64,000 nt of DNA from Branchiostoma floridae. Lineage: Eukaryota > Chordata > Leptocardii > Amphioxiformes > Branchiostomatidae. This document shows, piece after piece, positions 11,501-24,200 of the stretch (position 1 is the first letter of the stretch; each line of letters begins with the position of its first letter). The notes under the pieces are model-generated. The model was not told the DNA's origin and did not search any database. It was given only the letters and a program-made list of their open reading frames with translations. The translations under genes and the position numbers were made by a program. The stretch lies in the NCBI RefSeq assembly GCF_000003815.2, contig NC_049984.1:19059309-19123308 (forward strand), read 5' to 3'.

Positions 11501-14500
11501 GGCGGGTGGCATGCGGAGTGTTAAATCCGTGACCGTTGCTCTGCTATCATTATTTTAGTCTATAACTTTTGTCACCAACATGTTGGCAAACTGCTGTCAC
11601 GGTGGTCTTTCAAAACGTTATGTTCAAATTCGACCAGTAGTTGTCAAAGGCGGATTGACAATTATTGGTCAAGTATCATTTTTAAAATCAAGTTCGTAGG
11701 GCTTGCTGTTACCATCATGAAGATGAAGAGCGGCCCATAGCGATAACTGTAGCAGCATCTCTTCTCACTAAGTTAGATCTAAGTTAGAAACGTCAAGCTT
11801 AGGCAAGCTTGACTTTACTGAGTCAATAGTTGAAACAGGGGTTACGAGACTGCTCGGGAAATTCCCTATCCCATTTTAACTAATTTCAAAACAGTGTCGA
11901 TATCATGAGTCAATTGGCCAAGTTGCTGGATCCACTGTTTGCACCATTTCCTGTCTTTTGGACTAACCATAAATGTCACTTAAGCAGACTTATGAAATTA
12001 GAAAATACGATAGTATACCTGAATTAGGTAGCACCGGCCCTCCGCAGTTTGGACACTTGACAGTCCTCATTCTTAAATCCTTAAGAAGATAGAACACATC
12101 AGAAGTCAGGATCAGCACATTATCAATACGAGTATCTATCTAATCTCCAAGCAGATCCTACGTTTGCATAAGATAGTACCAAAGGCTGGCAAAGGAGATA
12201 TAGCCGGCCTAGGAGTGTTCAATGGCAACCTTAGGTGGGAAATACACACTCCTTCGGCTTAAGCATGATATTACCTTATCCCAGTGTAGGATCTGTATGG
12301 AGATTATATCTATCCAACTGAGGAAAATGTCCCTGCAAGAATATGACATCAACAAGCAAACTGGTTAAAGAATGTGGTCAGGAAAGATCAGATGAAGACA
12401 TACCCTCTCGAGATCCAGGCAATCAAGACACTGACAGAAAAAGAAGTATTTCTCCAGGAGGTCGTCTCTCCTGCGGTCTGTTGTCACCCCCTTCTGAACA
12501 TAAGCATGAAACACCTGCATAGCAAGATGAATACTTCATTATCTCAACTTTTCATCCAACAACATACAACAGGGATAACGAAAAGAATTTGGATCAAATA
12601 ACTTATCATTAGACACAGCTGAGGCAAGAAAGAGGTTAGGAAGTTCATGAAAACAGATGAGTCATGTTTCAACTAAATTAACTTAGATCAAATCTAACTA
12701 TCAATGACGAAAAACCGTAGTCCAAACTGTTATTGATATAAATGTCAAGTAGTCAGCTGGCTGTCCCAAAACCTAGACGAGAGACCCTCAGAAGATCGAT
12801 AGCCTACCGTGGACCCAATGTCTGGAACAACCTACCACCAGATACACGTACGGCTCCAAATCTGACTTGCTTTAAGAGAGTCTTGAAGTAAAAGAAATGA
12901 CCAAAATGAACGGACACGAGCTATAATCGCTAAGCTTTCACTCTACTAATGTTTTGTTCCATGTATATGTAGTGATATAGATTGATAGATTTATTAGGAC
13001 TCGATGTTGCTTAAACCTGGCACTCGATGTAATCTGTATTTCTCTTATATTTTATCAGACCTTTACCTCCCTAATGACCTCAATGAAAAGCGGCCTGCAG
13101 GCCGATTTGAGCTTCTCGTGAGTAAATCAAGGTTAAAACAAACAAACAAACAGACAAACAAACAGACAAACAGACAAACAAAATGTTCTGTACTTGCCTC
13201 CTCCCCGGGTGGAACATGAGAGAATGTCCGAATCTCCATGTTAGGTCCCTGGAAAGTGGCGATGGTGTTGGACCTGCAACTGTGGTTGAGCATTGCCGCT
13301 CTGGTAGGAAATAGTACACGGTGTAAATTGATCTTTCCATGTTTTCTACACTCCGTAACTTACACGGCTGGGTTAAAAATAAACACGAAGAAAAGTAATA
13401 AAGCGTAAAAAATGATGCACAAGCTAAGATATCAGCCATTTTGTCCGCCGCAAAAATATTTGATAGATCTGCATTCTGCAACGTTAGCTGAAGACATAGC
13501 TGAGAGATATGAATATTGATGCAGAAGTTGTTACGTTCCTCATGGCAAGCATTCAAGTTCTCCTCAACTCTTGAGAACAAAGGTTCACCAACAGTGAACA
13601 CCAACATGGTACTAAACATCAACTAATTACTCTATATACTCACTGTGGATAGACGCCCACTGCAATATCCTTGAGTTCAGAATTACTGATTGCAAAGCAA
13701 TTGCAGGTAACCTAAAGTAAAAAAAACAACTAGTTCAGTTCATAAAAACTACAACTTTTGTAACATTAAGTAACATGATACATTCGTACCATCTGACACA
13801 GAATAAACAGGTTGTACTTCTCCAACATGGCTGTAGTACGAATATCTGAAATAGTGGATAAATTCTTTATCAGGGTCGACCTTCCATGGCTACCTGTCCA
13901 AACATTTTAACGCTTCACACAATCATTGATATGTAAGAACGCGTGTGTGCTTGTGATGGAAACATTACGGCTAAAGCGTGTGTTTGTGTTCTTGATATGC
14001 CTTACCTTACCGAAGAGTCGCTGAAAATACGCCCAGTTTGGTATAACGTCCTTGTCTACCACACGGGCAAGGTAGCCCAGCTGGGAATCCATGCCGAAGC
14101 TTCCTGCCAGGTCTTCCATATCTGTAGTGTAATAATCAATGTTCTCCATTGAAAATCTAAGGAAGCATAAACAGACACCTACGACGTGTATTACAAGCCT
14201 TAGAGCTTATCTGAGTATGCATATAATTCACATGTGTAAATGAGAAATGAACCAAAACCAAAAGCAGCCGACGGAAAAGAACAAGAACTGAGAGGCTAAA
14301 GATAAAGCTAGCCTGGGTACCATCCGATGTCTACCGGGGCTCCTTATACTCGCTACCCCCCAAAAAATTATTTAGGGTAGCGAGTATGAGGAGCCCCGGT
14401 AGAAATTGGATGGTACCTACGCTAAGATGACGCCATACAGGAAATGGACAGACTTACGTGAACATAGGTCGTTCAGAGGATCCAAAGGCCCCGTTTCCAA

Positions 14501-15168
14501 CTTCCGCACGTGCTACAGTAACAGATGGATATGGTTTACATATGCAAAAACAATTCTGGCATACACGGCATTAACGGAAATACCGAAAAGGTTTGTCAAT
14601 GAGTAATTCTTTAAGTCAAGTTTAATTGACATACCTAAACACAATGTTAAAACAGTTTGAAAGTGATGCGACTGGGCCTCTTAACTTCTTACAAAAATCA
14701 ACAACTTCGGAGTTCGAAGACCTCATATCTCCATGAAATATTCTGATTACATATATGTATGTAAATGACTTCCAAGGTATCTGCTATCAAGAAAAGGAAC
14801 TCTATTGCACGTCCAGGCCAAATTATGCAAATCGAGTCATTACTTGTATAATTTGACTTCATCGTGTACATTTCTGTTTAAGCTAACTGCATAATAGATA
14901 TCATGGAAATCCGTTGTTCATTTATTCATTTATTCTCCTCGGAAGATTTTGGCAATTTCTTTCTTACATCGCAAGCTATCTGCCACCAAAATATGAAGAC
15001 CATAGCATGTACAGGTCAAAAGACACAAAAACCAGAAATTCTGCTGAAGTACCAAAGTGACATACCAGGGGACCAAAAAATCAACCCTTTCAGTCCCTAT
15101 CCACTTACCAAATATCATTACAATCCATTCAGAGGTTCTAACCACAAATATCATACACAGACAGACAG

Positions 15169-15217
<49 letters not shown>

Positions 15218-18200
15218 AAACAAAACAATATTTCCATTTTTCAGGTTGCACCACCGTCTTCAGTGAAGACAGACAACTTACCTAATCTCAATGGCAGTCG
15301 GCCTTCTACGACAGTCCCTTTCCCCATATGAGCAGATGAACAGTTGATGTCCACAAGGTGTCCATAACCTTATTCTACTCATTTTGTGATGTGTACATTG
15401 ATGTATACTGGGTAGGGTTCCTCACACGACGCATAAAACCAATTTTTATGCCAACAAAAAGTCCTGAGATAATCATGAATGTATGTGAAAGCGTCTGTAT
15501 CTGTTTCAAAAACACGTTTACAACCCTTAAACCTAAAACCTATATTTTGTACATTTTTACATATTAACAAGTCGGGACGGTATTCCCTATTAGTACCGCT
15601 CCCGGCCAAATCCAGAAAAGTAGGCACGACGACCGTCAGTTTTCGTATTTTGGGGAATGGGTAAATCTGGAAAGGCTCACAAAGGGGTTTCAATTTTGGA
15701 GGCTTACTTTCCAATAAATGCGACTATCTAGAATCTAGACTGGCAACTAGTATTAAATGAAGAAATGCTAGCTTTTATATTTGCATGGCTACCTTGACTT
15801 ATGCTACTCTCTGGCCTTCATGTTGATAGGAATTAGATATGAGTCCAACACAAGATGAAGTGTCTCAGTCTGCAATATATATTGAAATTGGCATTTACAA
15901 CAACAACAAGCTAATTAGATTGCGGATGAATACTCCATAGGCACTACAAAGTTAGGGTTTACAAGATGAGCTACAACAGGTTCATTCTACATCACAAGTT
16001 ATGTAGCCTGTGTTTATACAATTTCTCACTGGCACGTGGTTAATCCAGCCACTAGGAGCGCGATTTTAGTCAAGCTAAAGTCGATGCATCTTTGATTATG
16101 CTACACTTTGTATCATTACTACATATTTATCACTTTGGTTACAGCCGAAAGAAATCATTAGACTGGTCAGATAGAACATCAGCGCTACGTTTTCCATCTG
16201 GTGGGCAGACGGTACTGACCCTACCGACCTAGCCAGTAATTATTGAAGTCTATATTTCAGATACAGCCGTGTTATAAAATACATAGAACAGATAGTTTTG
16301 TTCTTTGTCATGTCTTCGATTTGTTACAAACGTAATACATCCCTATAGATGAATAACTGAAGACATAACGAAATCAATAGATTCATGCTCAATAAATTAA
16401 TAAATAAGTGGATAAGTAAATCATAAACATCCAACATAAACTGACAATTGTCCTATGAATATACTTCAAATCAACATACTTAATCAATCAGAAATAGATA
16501 TTTCGTTCAATCGACTGCTCAATCAATGAATCCATCCATCAATCTATCCACCAAAACATGTGACATCAGGCTCAAAATCTTGTTTGATACAGTTTGTCAA
16601 GCGACCAGAAAGTGAGAGAGGCATTGCGCATGCGCATGCGTGCAGAGTTGGGCCCGTTGGAGGGTGTGATACGACTTGTGGAAGCAAACAAAACAAGTTT
16701 TAACTTTTTGGAAGCAATGGTCAAAATTTGAAACCAACAATGAGACGATATTTTTTTCTTGCCGTCAGTGCACCGAGCTAGTCATAGGCTACAGTTTCAA
16801 GGAGGTATTTTCATGATTTACTTAGCTAAGGGTCCATCATATTGCGTGACAGGTATTGTTTTGATAAGTCGGTCGGCAGACAGTCTCAGTACATTGTACA
16901 CAGTTGCCGGTTCCGTTTAATAGTGTGTCTCCTGTTAATATCAGGAGCTTTTTCTAGCTTGCGGAATACGCTAGTACAGTTACCACAGCAGAGCATACCG
17001 ATTGTAGTCTTCCTTTGTAATGTTGAATAACAAGAATAGGTCCTCGACGTTCTGGTCCCAGCCTCTCTCCCCTGCTCTGGCACTTCTCCTCCCCACAGCA
17101 CACCTTTGCTGAAGTGTTTCCCTTAGCGCTGATTAACTGACTAGCGCTTAACTGTAGTATCCTGTTTCTGCTGGCGTTGGAGTAAACCGTGTATTACTGC
17201 TACAGGTGCTACTGTCCTGTGACTTCTGAAGTCGATTCTGTTTTTGTATCGGATGGTTTTCTGTTGTTTTTTCTTCTTCTGTTTTTTGGACGTTACATAA
17301 AAATGACACCCTCCAGCGAACACCACACCAAACCATGTGCAATGCTGCGTCTCAGAAAAATGTCCAGGGACCTGTCCTGGAACTGTTAAACTCTTCTTGA
17401 TTATGCTACATTAGCATAATTGAGAATTTTTGGGCAACGAAGTTTACAGAATTGGAATCCTACAAACACAAATAGTTGTTATCAGTTTTTCGAACGGAAA
17501 CTACATATTGAGTGTGTGTATAGACTGGTTTATTGATGGCAGCCAAAAGGCAGAATTACGGATCCACGGTACAAATATATTCTAAATATACAAGATAATT
17601 ACCACAATCAAATTTACATGCAACCCCGAATGACAGAACGTAATAACATACGATAATCAATACTTAAAACTTATACACACAGTCTGTTATTTGATTAAGA
17701 TAATATGTATTGGGCTGTTGCCTGTTGGGGTGCAGATTTCTGCGCCAGTAGTACTGGTATAAGGTCGATTTTATTTATTTTTCCACTGGAAGGACATATT
17801 AAAGAGTGGCAATGTGTGTGTGTGTGTGTATGTTTGTGTGTTTGTATGTATGCGTGCGTGTGCATGCGTGTGTGCGTGTGAGTGCGTGTATTCTAGAAAG
17901 TGCAGAGAACGTCCTTACGATTACGCGTAACGAAACATTTTCAAGAGGGCGCCATAATTTTGAAATATATTCTTTTTTTTTTCCAAAATCATTGTGTCTT
18001 TGATCTTATTCTGTTGGGTTTTTGGTCATTTTCGGGACCCTATGCCATGTTGTGACGTGTTATGAGGCTACAAATAGGGGCAAACATGGAATATGACCAT
18101 GAAAAGTATTGTGGAATAGTTTATGTGTATATAAGCTAAGTGTATCTTTATTTTTAAAAATATGTTTTCTTCGTCCTTGTTCACATACTCATAGTCTATT

Positions 18201-21200
18201 TTACTCAAACCAACTGAAGAGAAATTTGGGTGGAGCATTATGGAATAAAATTGCTTTTCTAACACTGAGAAAACCTATCAAAGTTTCCAGGCGCAAAGCA
18301 CGCGGAGAGTTTGTGTTGTAACAACGATAGGGTGGGCTACAGGAAGTTATCAGATGAAAAATACCAACTAAGTGCCCCGGGCAAGTGACGAGCTCATCTT
18401 CCTGATACCGAGGATATAATCTCATTTTGATACCAAGGACAGGACTTTCCTACTGATATTCAGACAAATTTCCATATGCCACCTGGCACTGCGAAAATTA
18501 AAAAGGAAATGAAAGCAAGCTATGTAGACAGTTCCTCATACCAGGGAGCTTTCATCAACCTTGGTATGATGAGTTCTGCAGAAGAAAAACATAAACTGAA
18601 TTTAGAAGCTTACTGCCTTTTTACATTGAGGATGTAAAATAACATGTTGCTTGCACCACGGAGACGACTACATACGACTGCTTGATATTCCCCAAATTGA
18701 ATGTTGCTTTTAAATGATGTTAATGCTTTTATTTCGTTGTATTTGACCGTTGTGCTTACGTAATGCATTCTAGATCAAACATTTTGTGAATATTGGTTTA
18801 GCCAACGTTATCAAAGACCGAAGTCTATGATTTTTGACAATTTATGCTACAGCCATGTAGAAAGATCAATACAACGTGTCAGTCATTATATAGCATTACG
18901 GGGAGGACATGCTATTTAAAAAGAGTAGGTAAAGGCAGTCCCATAGTTCCAAGGTCATAGAGGCAGTGGGCTGTTATCTAGGGTACTGTATTGAGAGACG
19001 GAACCCAACTATCTTCTCCCGACCCGACCGAAGTCAGGTACCCATTCTTACACCTTGGGGGAATGAGGAAGGTTGTGTAAAGTGCCTTTCCAAATTGCAC
19101 AAGATCGGTAGCATTCGAACCCTGGGCCACTGGGTTCTGGAGCAAACACCCCGCAGTTACTACACACGTCCGCATGGCATGCTATTTATCTTTTCGAATT
19201 TCGGGTTGGCTTCCACAATGAGAAGGGACGCACGCCGTGGTGTGTTACGGGTTCCCCTTTTCTGGGATGTGCCATGGCCAGTCACCGGGTGTTTGGTAGT
19301 GTAACAGGAGGAAGGGACGCACGCCGTGTTGTGACGGTTACGGGTTCCCCTTTTCTGGGATATGCCATGGCCAGTAGGTGTTTGGTAGTGTAACAGGAGG
19401 AAGGGACGCACGCCGTGGTGTGTTTTGGGTTCCTTTTTCTGGAGTGTCCCATGGCCAGTATGTGCTAGGCAGTGTTACTAGCGGAAGGGACGCGCGTCGT
19501 GGTGTATTACGGGTTCCCTTCTCTGGTGTCTCCCATGGCCAGTAGGTGTTTGGTAGCGTGGCAAGGGGGAGGGGCGCGCGCCGTGGTGTGTTACGGGTTC
19601 CCTCAGCTGGTAACTCCCATGGCCAGTAGGTGTTTGGTAGTGTGGCAAGGGGGAGGGACGCACGCCGTGGTGTGTTACGGGTCCCCTTCTCTGGTATCTC
19701 CCATGGCCAGTATGTGTTAGGCAGTGTTACTAGAGGAATGGACGTACGCCGTGGTGTGTTCCGGGTCCCATTCTCTTGGGTGTGCCCAGGGCATGGAAAA
19801 TGGGTCTTTATACGAGTATTATACAACATAATACAATTACGGTGTCTGACTTTCTTGAGGACCTTGTATGCAGCAGTAGTGTTTCCTTCACTAGTAGAAC
19901 GGCGATTACTCTGATATAGTCTTTGGTTGTGTCCAGTCTTTGTGATTGTCGGAAGCGATGGCTCAGCAACAGCAGCGTAAAAGCGGATAGTTTCGCTCTC
20001 TGGATCGTCAGAAGGGAGTAGAGCGGGCAATGACCAAGAGGAAGCTGCATTTTGGCATCCTTGATGCGTGTATGGGAGGGCAGGCAGAGGACGCTGTGCA
20101 GCAGCTATGTGATCTGGGATCTCAGTGTACAAGAGTGGGAGGCTGCGCGTATGTGGGAGGGTGGGTAGGGGTCGCTGGGCAGCGGCTAGATGATCTGGGA
20201 TCTCCCAGTATGTGTGTGGAAGATCATCTGTGGTTTGAATCGCCCGCAGACCTGACGGCATTGCCGTACACGAGACAAGACCCGGTTGTCTCCGTCCTTG
20301 GCCGTTAGCAACATTGTTCTGAAAGGCGTTGTTGCGTATCCTTGGCAGGCACACCTTCAGCAGTAAGGCAACAAAGAATATCAAGGATAGAGTCCCCACC
20401 GTTGAGACAACGACTGTGACGAGAATAGGCCTTGATTCTGTGTTTGGGTCATCCGGAACGGTCAGTAGAGTGCCGGCCTGCAGTGTAGACATTGTGGTTT
20501 GGACCGCAGTGGTAGTCGAGGATTCTTCTAAACTTCCATAACTCGTGTGCGGGACTGATGTCGGCAAGCTTACCTGGTCTGTGTCACCTCTGCGCGTGGG
20601 GCATGCTTTTTGGGGCTCCTTTGGGACTGGAGAGACGTTGAAGGTCATGAGAGATGAGTTTCGCTTGGAGATCACCATGCAGGGTATGCTCTTCCTGTAG
20701 TCGGTGCTTGCATGGGTACCGACTGCCCTTGTGTCCTTCGTGATGTCAAACAGAATGGCAACATCTGTCATGGTTGAGTTCCCAACACCCATAGATACTA
20801 CCTGAACGACTGAGTCATCCTTAAAGGCGACAGTTATACCGGCATTGTGTTTCCACACTAGTCTGCACTTATCTGGATACCTTACGGCAAGTTCGTCTGG
20901 GGAAGCGTCGGTAGCGATGACAACAAACCGGGGCAAACGGACGATCTTTTGCGGAGATCTGTGCGACCCGATACACAGGTCGGGAAAGTCTCTTGATTCG
21001 TGACGAGGTATGGTCTGTACTAAATCAAACTTCCACACAAGGGACAGCTTCTTTCGTAGATCACTTACGACACAGAGATAGAAGTTTGGCACTTCGACAG
21101 TGATGACCTGTGCGTCAGGGATAGTCTTTTTATGTATGGCAAGACTCCATACCATTCTATGTGGCGTGGTATCATATACTGTCATCAACCTGTCGCCACT

Positions 21201-24200
21201 GACGCGCAGGTTTGACTCAAACACCTGTGATAACCCCCAATCCAGACAAGACAGAGCATTTTTCTCTAGATACAATTGATATACAAGCATATCTATGAAC
21301 GCGCTTGGAGAGATGCTTGCGATGTCATTGCCTCCCAAGTATAGGTACGCTAGCCTGGATAGTCCAAGGAACCAGCCAGAGTCTACCACCTGCAGCAAGT
21401 TGTTTTCTAGGTTGAGCACCATAAGCATGGACATGTTTCTGAAGCACCCAGGGTCAATCTCCGCTATTCTGTTATTGGACAAGCCTAGAATACGGAGTTC
21501 CTCTACGCCAGTGAACCAACGCTGTTTGACATGAGTCAACCTGTTGAAATCCAGACTCAACTGGTTGAGACTTGAAAAGCCACTCAGACTTCCTTCTTCC
21601 ACGTCTGTGATTTCGTCATCTAACAGAGCCAAAGACTCTAAAGGGGAGTCGGCAAAGGGCCTTAGTTTCTTTGCAGACAAAACGCCGAAAGGATGGCGTC
21701 TTATTCCTAGAGCTGTGTCAATCAGACAAGACGCTGTACGATCACGACTAGTGCCAACAGTGACCATGCTCTCCTCCTGGCCATCACACAAGATACACGT
21801 ACCTGGTGGGTACTGAAAGTTCACTGCCATTGTGTCATGCAAACATTCCGACCATTCAGCTCTGTTACATAGGGGGAGGCAGGGGTCTGACGAAGCTGTG
21901 CAGGCAGTCACCAGGATCAGACAAGGAAGTGTCAACATGACAAGCTCTTTCTTGAGAGCCATTACTACAACTACGAGCTTTTTAAAAAGAACTACGACTG
22001 CTTTCCAACCCAGATATAGTCATTCGCCAGTTTCAGACGGCACGGCTTGATAATTGGGCGTTGTCTCTGACGTATACAAGTAAACATTGCTACCTCGACA
22101 TGTCGCATCGATCTCCTCAGCTCAGACGCGAGTTTGACACTAACCTGTTAAGACTGGTCTGCGGGGAAGCAAAATGAGCCAGCTGTCTGTGGAAAGAAAA
22201 GGTCCTCTATGCCACACCTCCAACTGTCGTGTATCCCCTACTGGTTTGAACTGATTGTGATGTAGTGACCTATACCACTGATGGTAAGTCGTCAGTGCCC
22301 CGGGCTGGACAGAACCCTGACAGCTTCCTGATATTCAGACTAATTTCCCGGAACTAGTTCTCTCTCCTATGCATATGCACACCGGAGAGGGGCAAGACAA
22401 TATTGCATCCACAGGCAATCAAATAATGTACACTTTATACTGTTTTGAAAGAAGTATGGGGGTCAAACACACACAATTTCTTCCTCACATCAAATTCTAT
22501 GTGCCACTAAAAAATTAAGACCGTAGCATGTCCAGATGAAAATATACAAAAACGGAACTTATGCTGTAGTTCCAAGGTCACATATTAGGAGGCCGAAATC
22601 TACGTACACCTTTGTCTTCCAACGCCTACCAAATATCATCACAATCCGTCAAGAGGCTCTTATGCTAACTACAAAAGCCCGGAAACGCAAATACACACAG
22701 ACACAGACACACATACACAGACACACAGACACACACACACACACGCGCGCGCGCACACAGGCACGAACACACACACACGAAGAAGAAGTTACGAAGGCTG
22801 CCTTCCTATATAATAAAAGAATACTCTACATTCTATCAAATCATGGTGTGATCATGATTTACACGTACCTGTCTGTAGATGATCCTCCCTATGAGCCTGA
22901 GATGGTAAGGCATTAACATGAGCTGTCGGTAACCGCGACACTCCGACTTGTGATCCAGTTCCGCGCTCTTCTGCAGAGGGTACAAGAGACATGCTACTTA
23001 CTCTATTCTACATAGATGTCCTGCAGTTCCTATACTTCCGAAAATAATTTCATCAGGTTGGTAGAATATAGGATATAGGAGAATTCGTGTACACAACCAG
23101 AATTTTTTACTTGCTTACCATTACCTACTTGCTTACGTTTCGGTGTCTATCAGAGCTTCTGACGAGGGGGGGTACAAACTTGGGGGGATACAAACTTGGC
23201 CACGTTTGGGATATTGTTTCGCCGCAAAAGCGTCACCTACATCGGCTACATATAGCGACGAGAAGCAGAACTCCAGTCAGAAGCTCTGAGGAAGGTGTCT
23301 GGTAGACACCAAAAAAACGCAAGCAAGTAAGTAAATCCTAGGCCTGGTTGTGTTCAAGAATTCTCCTATATTCTAGTTCCTATACTATTTTTTTAGTAAC
23401 ACAGGCAGATTCATATCCCTTATGAATGTAGACAAACCCTTGATTGTAAAACCTATCTGTTCCTACATTTTCAGTATCACAAAGAAGCGAGAAGAAGTCG
23501 AACTCACTTAGAAGAATATGATTCTTGCGTTGGTTGACATTGTAAATATTTCATGTATCTGCCAACTATCATTTTGTTGCGACCTGTACTTAATAAGCCA
23601 GTGGGTATATATACACAATAATGGTCTTCATTAATTCATTCAGTTAGGTGAGGTTGAGTTGAATTAAAGGAGATTGGCAAACTCATTATCGGACATCTCG
23701 CTGTAAATGGTCTAGTTCAAATAGCGATTGTTGTCATTATGGCAAAATTTTGCAACAAATGTTTTGCAATACCTGTCCCCACCAATGCAACGAAAAACAG
23801 TTGTTTGTAATGAAATCTTGGTTCGAAAGATCATCATCATCATACGACAGTGACAGCAGTTATTATACACGTACATAAATGTATAAGTTAGTGACGCTCG
23901 TATCTATCCTACCTTGCATTGTTCGTTACAGTATCTGGCAGTGGTGCAACCCGGACAAAGCAGCAACTTCTCATCTTTCCTGAGAAGGACAGAGAGAAGA
24001 AAACATGTTAGTATCTTTGCATGTCCAAATGAAAATTTATTTTGTGAATGTATATGAAATCGATAGTCCATGAATGCCCTTCTGTTAGAATATTCCGTTT
24101 ATGAATTATTCTCCAGCAATTTATAGTTGCAGCATATAGACAGTGGTTCATAACATCACGACGACACCTGCTTACAATGTAATCATGGTATCTATTGCCG

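Noticed and set aside
13080-13622. 180-codon minus-strand frame around the SMYD NHSC exon
   Set aside because: It reads the SMYD exon in the wrong frame and runs through an AAAC repeat; the SET motif is in a different frame.
14903-15331. 142-codon plus-strand frame
   Set aside because: Half of it is the CA microsatellite (repeated His-Thr); no domain or coding-like composition.
19472-19914. Open frames on the plus strand over the minisatellite
   Set aside because: The repeat unit is a multiple of three, so several frames stay open; only the minus-strand receptor frame has a signal peptide, LRRs and a membrane helix.
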